Origin: Planctomonas sp. JC2975
GTDB taxonomy: Bacteria; Actinomycetota; Actinomycetes; Actinomycetales; Microbacteriaceae
Length of the DNA stretch: 64,000 nucleotides
Direction of reading: 5' to 3'
Assembly (NCBI RefSeq): GCF_012985205.1
Contig: NZ_JABEKS010000003.1
Span: 62,001 to 126,000 of the forward strand
Shown in pieces: positions 8,284 to 17,728 of this stretch. Each line of letters starts with the position of its first letter. The first letter of the stretch is position 1. The notes beneath the pieces are model-generated. The model did no database searches. It worked only from the letters and a program-made list of their open reading frames with translations, and had not been told where the DNA came from. The position numbers and the translations under genes were made by a program.

Positions 8284-10368
8284 TCAGGCGAAGGCGTCGG
8301 CGTCGTAGTACGTCACCTTCGACGCCCATCCGCCGGGGAGCAGCAGCGGTCCCCACTCGTCGCGCGCCTCATCCGAATCGAAGCTCACGTCGACGCGCTC
8401 GCGCCAGCGGCCGTCCGCCATCCGCTGCAGCGTGCCCTCCCACGTGACCCCGGGCGTGCGCTTGGCCTGCAGGCGCAGGTGCAGCCCGATCCCCCGCTCG
8501 CGTGCCAGCAGCGTGAGCAGCCCGCGATAGACGGATGCCCGCCCCACGTCCTGGAACCACGGCCGCAGGCTGCGCACGAGCACGTCGGCGCTCCACAGGA
8601 TGGCGGTCGGAAATCCGGTGCGCGACTGGTAGATGTCCACGGCGATCACGCCCGGCACACGCCGCAGCGTGACGCGCAGCTCGTCCCGCGTCACGCCGTC
8701 GTCCACAGTCGAGTGGAAGTAGATGGGGACCGCGGGGCGTGGCACGTCGATTCCGACGCGGCGCGCTGCGAAGTCCGAGATCCGCTGGGCTCCGGCGAAG
8801 AACGGGCGGATGCCGTCCACATAGTCTGCGACGACCTGCGCTGGCGGCTCGGTCTCGATGGATCCCGCGGTCTCGGCGTAGCTCGGCGAATGGTGCGTCG
8901 CCGCGATGCGATAGCCCCGCGGCAGTGGCGGGCCGGCTTTCACGGTGATCCATTCACCGGCATCCGGTCCCGATCGGTGCACGACGACCCCGTCGTGCGG
9001 CACGACGATCGGATTCTCCCGCGCCTCGAGCCGCGGTACCGTATCGAGGATGTGCTCCAGCGACAGCACCCTGATGGTGCGCGGCAGCCGGTAGCGGCCG
9101 ATCGGGGATCCGGCGGTCACCAGGTGGGTCACCGTGAAGTGCTCGCGCTCGGCCAGATCCGCGATCTGCGTGGCGACCATGCCACCGAGGCTGAATCCCG
9201 CGACGAGCACTGGCTCCCCTGAACGGATGCCGGCCTGCCGCATCGCCTGCACCGCAGCACGCGTGAGCGTGGTCTCGTGCATCGACAGCGCGACGAAGTC
9301 GGCCGTGAGGTCGTTCGGGGCTCGGCCGGCTCGCGGATGCCACGTCTGGGTGCTCGGCAACTGCACGATCCAGCGCACGCCGGCGCGCGTATCCGCTGCT
9401 CCCGGCGTCGGCGGAGCGCCGCCGGGCACGTCGGACGGCACCGCCTGGTCCTCACCGGCCGCGGGCTCACCGGGGGACGGGCTCTGCGAAGCATCCCCGC
9501 CGTCGGCGACGTCATCCACCCGCACGACGCGGATCACCGCGACGTCCGCGCGGTCGTCGAGGTCGGGATCGCCGAGGTCGTCGATCTCGCGCTGCGAGAT
9601 GAACAGCTCGCGCAGCCCGCCGATCCGCGTGCGACGCATGGCCGTCAGCGCCAGACCCGGCAGTCCCAGAACATCCGGGAACGGACCGAGCGTGAGTCCG
9701 GAGAAGTGGCGAGGCGTGTTCCACTTGGCCTCCGCGGGACGGAACGGACCGGAATCGCTCTCGTCGCGCCACCACGTCAGGAAGTCGGCACGCTGAGGGA
9801 ACGTGACGTGCAGGAACTCGTCGTACGGCATCACCGAGACGGCCCGGCCGTCGTCGAAGTACCCGAGGTTGCGGCCGAGGCCGATGAGCTTGGTCTCCAG
9901 CGACGGCACGTTGAACACCGCCACGTAGGGACGTGCACGCAGCCGAGGCAGCACGATCCCGACAAGGGAGGCCAGCAGGGCCAGCGGTGCGAAGAGGAAG
10001 CCGGCAGTCCGCGCGGCAAGCCCGATGAGCCTCGGAAGAGTGGACACCCACGCGTCGTTCACGGCTGTGGCACGCGCCGCACGGCCGAAGGGCGGACGCA
10101 ATGCGAACGGATAGGGTCGCGCACGCAACCCGCGCAGCAGATACCACGCGAAGTCCGCGACCGTCATCACGATCCAGATGAGCCCGCGCACCGCCCACGC
10201 CACGACCGCCACGACCGCAGCCACCAGGCCCAGTGCGAGCATCACGATGGATGCCACGGCCACCATCACCGACAGCCCGACCCATCCGAGCGGTCTGCGC
10301 GGTCGCCGCAACCACGGCGGCAGCTGCGGTGCGGGAGTCTGTTCGACGTCAGGCTCTGGCGCGCTCAT
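8284..10368 (-). CDS. Membrane-anchored alpha/beta hydrolase
   Basis: About 694 residues. Two hydrophobic segments near residues 30-75 and one further pair near residues 110-135 anchor a large soluble domain. The nucleophile elbow GFSLGG (GxSxG, about residue 390) and the surrounding lipase-like strand/helix pattern identify an alpha/beta hydrolase. The frame is open upstream to 10548 but that stretch reads as out-of-frame residue; ATG 10368 gives a sensible N-terminus. Substrate unknown. A conserved-looking region before the hydrolase core (about residues 165-270) could be an extra domain. Confidence 0.75.
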   Translation of the reverse strand: MSAPEPDVEQTPAPQLPPWLRRPRRPLGWVGLSVMVAVASIVMLALGLVAAVVAVVAWAVRGLIWIVMTVADFAWYLLRGLRARPYPFALRPPFGRAARATAVNDAWVSTLPRLIGLAARTAGFLFAPLALLASLVGIVLPRLRARPYVAVFNVPSLETKLIGLGRNLGYFDDGRAVSVMPYDEFLHVTFPQRADFLTWWRDESDSGPFRPAEAKWNTPRHFSGLTLGPFPDVLGLPGLALTAMRRTRIGGLRELFISQREIDDLGDPDLDDRADVAVIRVVRVDDVADGGDASQSPSPGEPAAGEDQAVPSDVPGGAPPTPGAADTRAGVRWIVQLPSTQTWHPRAGRAPNDLTADFVALSMHETTLTRAAVQAMRQAGIRSGEPVLVAGFSLGGMVATQIADLAEREHFTVTHLVTAGSPIGRYRLPRTIRVLSLEHILDTVPRLEARENPIVVPHDGVVVHRSGPDAGEWITVKAGPPLPRGYRIAATHHSPSYAETAGSIETEPPAQVVADYVDGIRPFFAGAQRISDFAARRVGIDVPRPAVPIYFHSTVDDGVTRDELRVTLRRVPGVIAVDIYQSRTGFPTAILWSADVLVRSLRPWFQDVGRASVYRGLLTLLARERGIGLHLRLQAKRTPGVTWEGTLQRMADGRWRERVDVSFDSDEARDEWGPLLLPGGWASKVTYYDADAFA

Positions 10369-10564
10369 GCGGTGGTGCGCGTCGTGCGGACAGTCCCGGA
10401 TCCGACGGCACGCGGCCTGCGGAAGGAACAACGGACGCCGCCGCTCGGCAGGCTGGGCGCAGCATCCGGGACCATGGCACCAGCATAGGGACGACCCTCG
10501 ACCCGTCGAGGATGAGCGGATGCCGCGTCGCACCCCTTCGCGCAACACGGCCTAGCATCGACGC

Positions 10565-11719
10565 ATGCCGACGCTGACCGACCTCGTGCTCATCCCCGCT
10601 GGCGACTACCTGATGGGCTCCGACCGCTTCTATGCGGACGAGGGTCCGGTGCACCAGGTGCACGTCGAGGAATTCGAGCTGGATCGTCATCCCGTGACCA
10701 ACGCTCAGTTCGCTCAGTTCGTTGCGGACACCGGCTACGTCACCGTGGCCGAGCGTCCGCTGGATCCGGCCGACTTCCCCGGCGCGGATCCCGCAGACCT
10801 CATCCCTGGTGGCCTCGTCTTCACGCCGACCCGCGGTCCGGTGAACCTCGGCGACTGGCGGCAATGGTGGGCATGGGGTGCAGGAGCGAGTTGGCGGCAT
10901 CCGTTCGGTGCGTCGTCGTCGATCGAGAGCCGGGAGGAACATCCTGTCGTGCAGGTCGCGTACGAGGACGCCCTCGCCTACGCCGCCTGGGCCGGCAAGC
11001 GTCTGCCGACGGAACAGGAGTGGGAGTTCGCCGCCCGCGGCGGCGCCCCCGACGGCCTGACCTACGCGTGGGGCGACGAGCCGCGGCTCGACGGGCGCCT
11101 CATGGCCAACAGCTGGCAGGGTCGCTTCCCGTACCTCAACACCGGGGCTGACGGTTGGGTCGGCACGTCGCCGGTCGGCACCTTCCCGGCCAACGGCTAC
11201 GGACTCGTCGACATGATCGGGAACGTCTGGGAGTGGACCTCCACGTACTACTCGCCGCGGCACGACGTCGCGGCGTCACGATCCTTGGGACTCACGGACG
11301 TGAGTGTCGATCACGCCCACGGCGATGCCGGTCACGAAGCGCACCACGAGCACGGGCACGATGGCGTTGGTCACCCCGGTCATGGGCCCCACGACGGTCA
11401 CGACCACAGCGGGCATGGCCACGACCATCCGGAGACGGGTACCGCACACGACGCCGAATGCGCGTGCGGGCCGAGCGGCTCGATGCGGCCGCAGGCAGCC
11501 GCGCAGCCGGAATCGACACGGCGACCGGTCGCATCCGCCGAGGAGGATGCCCGCAAGTCCGCCAGCGCCGAACCCGGGTCCGGCATCCCGCGCCGCACCC
11601 TCAAGGGTGGATCGCACCTCTGTGCGCCGGAGTACTGCCTGCGTTACCGGCCAGCCGCCCGCTCCCCCGAGACCGAGGACTCCTCGACGACGCACATCGG
11701 ATTCCGCTGCGCCAGCTGA
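10565..11719 (+). CDS. Formylglycine-generating enzyme (SUMF1 family) with His-rich insert
   Basis: A 384-residue FGE-fold protein. True FGEs use Cu(I) and O2 to oxidise the CxPxR cysteine of sulfatases to formylglycine, and both active-site cysteines are present in CAPEYCLRYRPAARSP (C353 and C358), so this is not just a fold relative. Core motifs include IPAGDYLMGSD, DRHPVTNAQFAQF, RLPTEQEWEFAARGG and MIGNVWEWT. Between WEWTSTYYSPRHD and the active site lies an unusual insert, about residues 240-345, with 16 His in residues 250-295 and a Cys-Ala-Cys at 299-301. TAGCAT ends 6 nt before ATG: leaderless start. No sulfatase gene is in the window. Confidence 0.9.
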   Translation: MPTLTDLVLIPAGDYLMGSDRFYADEGPVHQVHVEEFELDRHPVTNAQFAQFVADTGYVTVAERPLDPADFPGADPADLIPGGLVFTPTRGPVNLGDWRQWWAWGAGASWRHPFGASSSIESREEHPVVQVAYEDALAYAAWAGKRLPTEQEWEFAARGGAPDGLTYAWGDEPRLDGRLMANSWQGRFPYLNTGADGWVGTSPVGTFPANGYGLVDMIGNVWEWTSTYYSPRHDVAASRSLGLTDVSVDHAHGDAGHEAHHEHGHDGVGHPGHGPHDGHDHSGHGHDHPETGTAHDAECACGPSGSMRPQAAAQPESTRRPVASAEEDARKSASAEPGSGIPRRTLKGGSHLCAPEYCLRYRPAARSPETEDSSTTHIGFRCAS

Positions 11720-11759
11720 TCCGGTGTCTCGCCGGCCAAGGCCGAGTGGACGCGACCGT

Positions 11760-12062
11760 TCAGAGGATGTAGTCGACTCCGGCGCGGCCGACTGTGTTCG
11801 CACGCACGAACGCGACCACTTCCTGGTGCACCGGATGCACGATGTACTGCTGCAACGCATCCTCGTCATCGAACTCGGAGACCAGCACGACGTCGAAGTT
11901 GTCGGCCGCGCCGGCATCGTTGAGCCCGACCTCGAACGACCGGATCACGTCGATCTGAGGCGGCAGCGACAGCAGCCGGTCTCGGAACTCGGATTTGATG
12001 GCGTCCCGTTCCTGCTCGGTGTCGCCTGCGACCTTCCAGGTCACCACGTGACGAAGGGTCAT
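11760..12062 (-). CDS. Dabb family stress-responsive A/B-barrel protein
   Basis: A 100-residue dimeric ferredoxin-like barrel protein. MTLRHVVTWKV at the start and the VSEFDDEDALQQYIVHPVHQEVV segment are typical of Dabb proteins. Biochemical role not known. The ATG has GGAGGA upstream and overlaps the TGA of the glutaredoxin gene by ATGA, so the two genes form a coupled pair. Confidence 0.85.
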   Translation of the reverse strand: MTLRHVVTWKVAGDTEQERDAIKSEFRDRLLSLPPQIDVIRSFEVGLNDAGAADNFDVVLVSEFDDEDALQQYIVHPVHQEVVAFVRANTVGRAGVDYIL

Positions 12063-12328
12063 CGTTCCTCCAGGTTCTTCGTGAGGGCGGCGGTCAGCCG
12101 CTCCTTGTCCACACGCCAATAGGTGTGCTGGCGGCCGTCGATGAGTACGACCGGGATCTCGTCTGCGTAGCGATCGAACAGCTCGGGCTCGTCGAGGATT
12201 GATCGTTCCTCGATGCCGACGCGGGACGGATCCGGAAGCGTCTCGGTCACCTGACGGATCGCCTCCCGTGCGTCGTCGCAGAGGTGGCATCCTGGCTTGC
12301 CGATGAGGGTGAGTTGCACGTCGGGCAC
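12059..12328 (-). CDS. Glutaredoxin-like protein (CxxC)
   Basis: An 89-residue small thioredoxin-fold protein with redox motif GCHLCDD near residue 14 and the cis-Pro region EIPVVLIDG. It belongs to the glutaredoxin-like family (YruB/DUF836 type) that often stands alone in actinobacteria. Start: GTG 12328, 7 nt after TAGGCT, no Shine-Dalgarno, inferred leaderless. The downstream Dabb gene overlaps it. Confidence 0.86.
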   Translation of the reverse strand: MPDVQLTLIGKPGCHLCDDAREAIRQVTETLPDPSRVGIEERSILDEPELFDRYADEIPVVLIDGRQHTYWRVDKERLTAALTKNLEER

Positions 12329-12483
12329 GGCGTCCAGCCTAGGGCGTGTGCCACTACGGTTCCGCGCCGCACCCGTGCACCGCACGGGAGGGCGTTCGAA
12401 CGACGGAGAATGCGCATCGCGACGCCAGGCGTTGGACATTTCTGCCAGCGAGACGGAACCCGAAAGGCGCCGGCGCACGCAAA

Positions 12484-12507
12484 AGCGCCGGGTCGAAACC
12501 CGGCGCT
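12484..12507 (-). terminator. Rho-independent terminator after the bS22 gene
   Basis: Perfect 10-bp inverted repeat AGCGCCGGGT / ACCCGGCGCT with a 4-nt loop. On the minus strand the stem is followed by TTTT. It lies 42 bases past the stop of the bS22 gene. The rest of 12329-12549 shows no other gene. Confidence 0.8.
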
Positions 12508-12549
12508 GAGACGCGAAGAAACGTCGGGCGAACCCGACGCTCGTTCGTG

Positions 12550-12648
12550 CTACTTCTTGTTGCGACGCTGGTGGCGCGTCTTGCGAAGCAGCTTGCGGTG
12601 CTTCTTCTTCGCCATGCGCTTGCGACGCTTCTTGATAACCGAACCCAC
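12550..12648 (-). CDS. Small ribosomal protein bS22 (AURKAIP1/COX24 domain)
   Basis: A 32-residue, extremely basic protein: it begins MGSVIKKRRKRMAKKK and ends RHQRRNKK, near-identical in pattern to the actinobacterial protein bS22 seen on the mycobacterial 30S subunit (established knowledge). Start is GTG (12648) with GAGGT four bases upstream; stop TAG. A clear terminator follows. It is too short for most gene finders but unmistakable. Confidence 0.95.
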   Translation of the reverse strand: MGSVIKKRRKRMAKKKHRKLLRKTRHQRRNKK

Positions 12649-12765
12649 AAAGACCTCACAAAGTATTTCGGGATGCTGCGCGGCACACGGCAGCACGATC
12701 GCCCAGTCTACCATCCGCCGGGGCGCCGACGGGCCAGCGTGCGTCGGCTGTGGTATCGCGGCGGG

Positions 12766-13197
12766 CTAACGCTTGCGCTTCGGGCGCACGCGGTCGACGA
12801 CATTGGAGACGCGATGGCTGGTGTCGGCGAACACCTTGCCCATCTGTTCCGCGAACTCCTTGGTCTCGTCCTTCAGCCCAGCCACGACAGCGCTCACGTC
12901 GATGTCGGAGATATCGAACTCACCGCTCACGAACGGCATGAGCCAGTCCTCGATCTCCTCGAGGGGCGTGACGTCGATGCGGTAATAGCGGTGCTGTCCC
13001 TCTTCACGCACGGCGACGAGCCCCGCCTCGCGCAGCACCTTGAGGTGCTTCGACACGGTGGGCTGACTGAGCTCCAGTTCCCCGACGATCTGGGAGACGC
13101 TGATCTCCCCGTCGTCCGTGTCCTCTGAGGCATCGAGGAGCACGCGCAGGATGTCGCGCCGTGTGGCATCCGCGACGATGTCAAAGATGTCCGGCAT
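12766..13197 (-). CDS. ArsR-family winged-helix regulator
   Basis: A 143-residue DNA-binding protein. The winged helix covers residues 1-80: ADATRRDILRVLL, SVSQIVGELELSQPTVSKHLKVLREAGLV, then the beta-wing EEGQHRYYRID. No metal-binding cysteines are present, so it is not a canonical ArsR/SmtB metal sensor. The C-terminal part (about residues 85-143) is acidic helical with a very basic last turn (RPKRKR). The ATG follows TAGCCT by 6 nt; the spacer GGGGAG could also act as a Shine-Dalgarno. Target genes unknown. Confidence 0.87.
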   Translation of the reverse strand: MPDIFDIVADATRRDILRVLLDASEDTDDGEISVSQIVGELELSQPTVSKHLKVLREAGLVAVREEGQHRYYRIDVTPLEEIEDWLMPFVSGEFDISDIDVSAVVAGLKDETKEFAEQMGKVFADTSHRVSNVVDRVRPKRKR

Positions 13198-13353
13198 CTC
13201 CCCAGGCTACTGGTCGGATGCCGGTGGCACCATGCCCGTAGCGGCATCCGTCGCGCACATCCATGCCGCGAGCGGCACGCGGCGCGCAGCCCAGGCCGCC
13301 GCAATGGGGCGCGCTACCATCGACCGCGACGAGTTCGCGACGAGAGGCGGCCG

Positions 13354-14802
13354 ATGCGCGCTACGGCACAGGCGTCGCGGCACCTCATGCCCGCCACCTG
13401 GTGGGGACGCGTGCAGCTGCGGGTGAACGAATTCTCCGGATCGAGTCCGTCCCGGTTCGCATTGATCGTGTTCACGACGTTGATCCTGCTGTTCACCCTG
13501 CTGCTCTCGCTGCCGTTCTCCGCCGCCGGGAGCACCGGCACGCCGCTCGCCGACGCGTTCTTCACAGCGGTGTCCGTCATCTGCGTGACGGGGCTGTCGA
13601 CGGTCGACATGGCGGAGCACTGGTCTGCCTTCGGGCACGTGGTCGTCTACGTCGGCGTGCAGATCGGGGGCGTCGGCGTGCTGACCCTGGCATCCATCCT
13701 CGGCATGGTCATCTCGCGCAAGCTCGGGCTGCGCGCCAAGCTCATCGCCGCCAGCGACAGCAACCCGCTGCGCGCGCACGCCGGCCCGGTCGCCGAGGGT
13801 CAGGCGATCCGTCTCGGCGAGATAGGCAGCCTGCTGCGCACCGTGGCACTCAGTGCGGTCTTCATCGAGCTGGTGGTCGCCCTCGTCCTCTTCCCGCGGA
13901 TGCTCGCCCACGGCTTCAGCCTGTACGACAGCTCGCTGAACTCCCTCTACTACTCGGCGATGGCGTTCACGAACACCGGATTCACGCCGAACGAATCAGG
14001 ACTGACCCCATTCGCCACGGACTACGTGTTCCTCACCGCGCTGATGGTCGGCGTCATCGCCGGCGCCATCGGATTCCCGGTCATCTACGCGATCGCACAG
14101 AACCTGAGGCGCAACGTGCGGCGTCGCTTCTGGACCCTGCACGTGAAGCTGACGCTCGTCACCTTCGCCCTGCTCCTGGTGGCCGGCTGGGTGCTCTACT
14201 TCGCACTCGAAGTGGGGAATCCGCGAACGCTCAGCCCCGGCGGCGCCGGTGACGCCGCGTTCCAGTCCCTCTTCATGTCGGCGATGGCGCGGTCTGGCGG
14301 GTTCTCCGTGGTCGACATCGACCACCTCCACACCTCGTCTCTGATGGTCACCGACATGCTCATGTTCGTGGGCGGCGGATCCGCGTCGACCGCGGGCGGC
14401 ATCAAGGTGACGACACTCGCCGTGCTGTTCCTCGCTGCCCTCGCCGAGGCGCGCGGCGTCGACTCGATGGAGGCGTTCCGGCGTCGCATCCCGACGGATG
14501 TGCTTCGCGTCGCCGTCAGCGTCGTGCTCTGGGGCGCGACGATCGTCGCCGTCTCGACCGTGACGGTCCTTGCGATCACGCGGGATTCGCTCGACCACGT
14601 GTTGTTCGACGTGATCAGCGCCTTCGCGACGTGCGGGCTGTCGACAGGGCTGACGCAGCATGCGCCTACGGCCGCCGTCTACGTACTCGCCATCACGATG
14701 TTCCTCGGTCGCGTGGGTACAGTGACCCTCGCCGCGGCGCTCGCGCAATCGCAGCGCGGGCAGTACTACCAGCATCCGGAAGAGAGGCCGATCGTTGGCT
14801 GA
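13354..14802 (+). CDS. ktrB: TrkH/KtrB potassium uptake channel subunit
   Basis: A 482-residue membrane subunit of a K+ (or Na+-dependent K+) uptake system. All four pore-loop selectivity motifs are visible: TGLST (about 79), NTGFT (about 207), SGGFS (about 314) and TCGLST (about 426), each with the conserved Gly. GAGAGG lies 6 nt before the ATG. The next gene, ktrA, overlaps its end by 8 bases, giving the usual two-gene Ktr operon. Upstream TACCAT (13314-13319) is a possible -10. Confidence 0.94.
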   Translation: MRATAQASRHLMPATWWGRVQLRVNEFSGSSPSRFALIVFTTLILLFTLLLSLPFSAAGSTGTPLADAFFTAVSVICVTGLSTVDMAEHWSAFGHVVVYVGVQIGGVGVLTLASILGMVISRKLGLRAKLIAASDSNPLRAHAGPVAEGQAIRLGEIGSLLRTVALSAVFIELVVALVLFPRMLAHGFSLYDSSLNSLYYSAMAFTNTGFTPNESGLTPFATDYVFLTALMVGVIAGAIGFPVIYAIAQNLRRNVRRRFWTLHVKLTLVTFALLLVAGWVLYFALEVGNPRTLSPGGAGDAAFQSLFMSAMARSGGFSVVDIDHLHTSSLMVTDMLMFVGGGSASTAGGIKVTTLAVLFLAALAEARGVDSMEAFRRRIPTDVLRVAVSVVLWGATIVAVSTVTVLAITRDSLDHVLFDVISAFATCGLSTGLTQHAPTAAVYVLAITMFLGRVGTVTLAAALAQSQRGQYYQHPEERPIVG

Positions 14803-15463
14803 TCGCATCAGACACGACGCACCCGTGCTCGTCATCGGCCTCGGTCGGTTCGGAGCCGCGACCGCCGGGCAACTCGACCGGCTCGACCGCGAGGTGCTCG
14901 CCGTCGACACCGACCAGAACCTCGTGCAGAAATGGTCGGAGCGCATCACGCACACGGTGCAGGCGGATGCTCGTTCCGTCGACGCCCTGCGCCAGATCGG
15001 GGCGCAGGACTTCTCGATAGCCGTTGTCGCCGTCGGGTCGTCGGTTGAGGCATCCGTGCTGATCACCGCGAACCTCGTGGATCTCGGCATCCCGCAGATC
15101 TGGACGAAGGCGATCTCCAAGTCGCACGGCACGATCCTTCAGCGCATCGGGGCGAACCACGTGATCTATCCGGAGGCCGAGGCGGGCGAGCGGATCGCGC
15201 ACCTGCTCGCCGGACGGATGCTCGACTTCATCGAGTTCGACGACGACTTCGTGCTGGTGAAGATGTATCCGCCGAAGGTGATCAGGGGCATCTCGCTGAC
15301 GGAATCCGAGGTGCGGCGCAAGTACGACATCACGGTCGTCGGCGTGAAGTCGCCGGGCAAACCCTTCACCTACGCCACGCCGGACACCGTGGTCAGCGAC
15401 CACGATCTGATCATCGTGTCCGGTGCCAGCTCGGACGTGGAGCGATTCGCGGCATTGGACTGA
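14795..15463 (+). CDS. ktrA: KtrA/TrkA cytoplasmic K+ channel regulator (RCK)
   Basis: A 222-residue gating subunit for KtrB. The N-terminal Rossmann RCK_N domain starts VIGLGRFGAATAGQL (GxGxxG nucleotide-binding loop) with acidic residue at the end of strand 2 (VDTD); the C-terminal RCK_C domain covers roughly residues 140-222. The start is TTG at 14795, inside the end of ktrB, with AGAGAGG upstream, so translation is coupled. Confidence 0.94.
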   Translation: MADRIRHDAPVLVIGLGRFGAATAGQLDRLDREVLAVDTDQNLVQKWSERITHTVQADARSVDALRQIGAQDFSIAVVAVGSSVEASVLITANLVDLGIPQIWTKAISKSHGTILQRIGANHVIYPEAEAGERIAHLLAGRMLDFIEFDDDFVLVKMYPPKVIRGISLTESEVRRKYDITVVGVKSPGKPFTYATPDTVVSDHDLIIVSGASSDVERFAALD

Positions 15464-15580
15464 GGCGGGCGAGCGGCCCGCCGGTAGAGCCGCGCCCCCG
15501 TCTCTTGAGCCACTGCCGCTGCTCGAGCCACTGCCCGCTGTCGAGCGTGCAGAAACCACCTCGTCCGGGTTCGGACGAGC

Positions 15581-16528
15581 TCAACCGTCGCTGGCCGTTT
15601 CACTCGCCGACTTCGCGGTCGAGGTTGCCGTGGACATCAGCGTGATCCGCTGCGCGAGTCGGACACCACCGGATGGGGCGCTCCCGACGACCACGATCCG
15701 CGTCCCTGGCACGAGCTGTGCCGCATCGAGCGGCGCCTTCGTCGTGCCCAACTGCGTCTGCGGCGTGATGCGCACGGTGACGGATCCGCCAGACTCGCGA
15801 CGGATCCGGAGTGTGTCCGTCGTGCGGGACAGGATGACGCCGCGCATGACATGGTGGGCGGCCACCGCACCGCGGACCGCGGTGGCGACGGGCGTGTGCC
15901 CCACGACAGGAACGCCGCCTTCGGCGATCGGACTCGTGGTGGACATGGCGCCGCGGAGCATCCCGATACCGACGAACGACGCGACGACCACGATGGCGAC
16001 CACGACGACGCCGACGATCGTCCACCAGAACCGTCGGCGCGTGAGCCCCCGGTACCTGCGCGCGATCGGATCGTCGGACACCGGCGCCGGTGCGCTGCCG
16101 ACGACGTCCGCGAAGCCGACGCCACTGGCCAGCGGGCCGAACGACGCGGTCGGCGCCTCGCGCACCGACGCCTCGAGAACGGCCGTCGGAGCATCACCGA
16201 GCGCGGTCGTGCCGACGGCTTCCACCGACGAGCCGTAGGACGCCGAGCGGGTCGCCGAAATGGGGGCGAACGGGACGGTCGGGTCCATGCCTTGGGCATC
16301 CGCTTCGGGGGACGCGTCGAACGGGCTCGTCGGCCCTGTGCCGCCTCCGTGCGCCGCGACCGGTGTCGGGCCGCCATCGGCGGAGATCTCTGTGCGACGT
16401 CGTCCGAACGCCCACCATGCACGCGGTGATGGCGCGGTCGGCTCGTTGTCATCGAACAGCCAGGGAAGCGCCTGGTCGTCATCGTCGAACGGGAGGGTGG
16501 GCAACGGGCGGGTCTCGTCGTCGGTCAC
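15581..16528 (-). CDS. Uncharacterised single-TM protein with C-terminal OB-like domain
   Basis: About 315 residues. The first 160 are low-complexity, acidic then Ala/Pro/Ser-rich, and presumably cytoplasmic. One strong TM follows a Tyr-Arg-rich patch (FWWTIVGVVVVAIVVVASF, about residues 165-190). The outside domain (about 220-300) has the pattern RGVILSRTTDTLRIRRESGGSVTVRITPQTQ, similar to DUF5666-type small beta-barrels. The start is uncertain: GTG 16528 gives VTDDETRPLP, and ATG 16555 is in frame. Function unknown. It faces the ktrA gene tail to tail. Confidence 0.65.
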   Translation of the reverse strand: MTDDETRPLPTLPFDDDDQALPWLFDDNEPTAPSPRAWWAFGRRRTEISADGGPTPVAAHGGGTGPTSPFDASPEADAQGMDPTVPFAPISATRSASYGSSVEAVGTTALGDAPTAVLEASVREAPTASFGPLASGVGFADVVGSAPAPVSDDPIARRYRGLTRRRFWWTIVGVVVVAIVVVASFVGIGMLRGAMSTTSPIAEGGVPVVGHTPVATAVRGAVAAHHVMRGVILSRTTDTLRIRRESGGSVTVRITPQTQLGTTKAPLDAAQLVPGTRIVVVGSAPSGGVRLAQRITLMSTATSTAKSASETASDG

Positions 16529-16700
16529 GTGTCGATCCCAGCAACCACCGGGCAACGTGCGGTCAGCGCCGTGTACGAGGAGTGTTCGAGAATGCTGTGT
16601 GCCGCCAGAGCCCGGGGCCGGGTCAGCAGGCGGCGAACTCCTTGGCCTTACCGACCGTCGAGACGGCCGCCGCCGGGGTCGCGGCGGGGCCGGACACGGC

Positions 16701-17543
16701 TTACGCTCCCAGTTCCACCGCGCGGGCGAGAGCTGCGTCCGTCGCGCGGTCGAAGACCGCCTTCAGGTCGGCGTCTTGCAGCACCGCGACAGCACGCTCC
16801 GTCGTGCCCTTCGGGCTGGTCACCTGGATGCGCAGCTCGGTAGGAGTCGCATCCGATGCCTCGAGCAGGTGGGCGGCACCGATGAACGTGCCGTTCACGA
16901 GTTCCGCCGCCTGCTCGGGCGAGAAGCCCTTGTCGATGGCCGTCGCGGTCAGCTGCTCGATCAGGAGGTACACGTAAGCCGGACCCGATCCGGAGATCGT
17001 GCTGAGCGCGTCGAGCTGAGACTCCGGCACCTCAACGACGGTGCCGACGGTCTCGAACAACGTGCGAACCAGGGCGAGCTGCTCGTCCGTCGCTCGGGTG
17101 CCCGCGCTCACACCCGTCACCGCCCTGCCGACGATGGCCGGTGTGTTGGGCATCGATCGCACCACTGCGACGGATGCCGGCAGGAGCGCCTCGAAGCGGG
17201 CGACGGTCACCCCGGCGGCCACGCTCACGACGATGGCCCCTGGTTCGACGGAGTCCGCGACCTCGGCGAGCAGATCGGGCACCATGGCGGGCTTGACCGC
17301 GACGAGCACGATCCCGGCACCGGCGACGGCGGTGCGGTTCGCCTCCGGATGCTCCTCGGTGGACAGCGCGACGACTCCGTCCGTGTGCTCGAGGGATGCG
17401 GCGCGTGTCGCGCTCCTGTTGGTCACCACGATCCCGCCGTCGACGTGAACACCCGGCTGCAGGAGGCCGCTCAGAATGGCGCGACCCATGGATCCGGCGC
17501 CGAGCACGGCGATCTTGGGCAGTTCGACGACCTTTTCGCTCAT
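16701..17543 (-). CDS. proC: Pyrroline-5-carboxylate reductase
   Basis: A 280-residue NAD(P)H enzyme for the last step of proline synthesis. The Rossmann loop is IAVLGAGSMGRAI, and the family signature appears as ISGSGPAYVYLLIEQLTATAIDKG with the following helices. Length is typical (about 270-280). The frame is open upstream to 17651, but the ATG at 17543 gives the conserved N-terminus, and TAGGCT lies 7 nt before it, indicating a leaderless mRNA. Confidence 0.95.
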   Translation of the reverse strand: MSEKVVELPKIAVLGAGSMGRAILSGLLQPGVHVDGGIVVTNRSATRAASLEHTDGVVALSTEEHPEANRTAVAGAGIVLVAVKPAMVPDLLAEVADSVEPGAIVVSVAAGVTVARFEALLPASVAVVRSMPNTPAIVGRAVTGVSAGTRATDEQLALVRTLFETVGTVVEVPESQLDALSTISGSGPAYVYLLIEQLTATAIDKGFSPEQAAELVNGTFIGAAHLLEASDATPTELRIQVTSPKGTTERAVAVLQDADLKAVFDRATDAALARAVELGA

Positions 17544-17728
17544 GGTCTCAAGCCTATGGTTCGCATACCGAACCGCTAGTCGCGCACCCCACCGGAACGG
17601 GGTTCGACACGCTCGACCGGCGGCCTGATCCGGCCATTCTCGGCAGCACACCTGCCTCGGCGCCGGCGTCGCGGTGGAGGCCCACCGGGCCTCCGCTCCC
17701 AGCTCGAGCCCGCCCTAGGATTGAGCGC

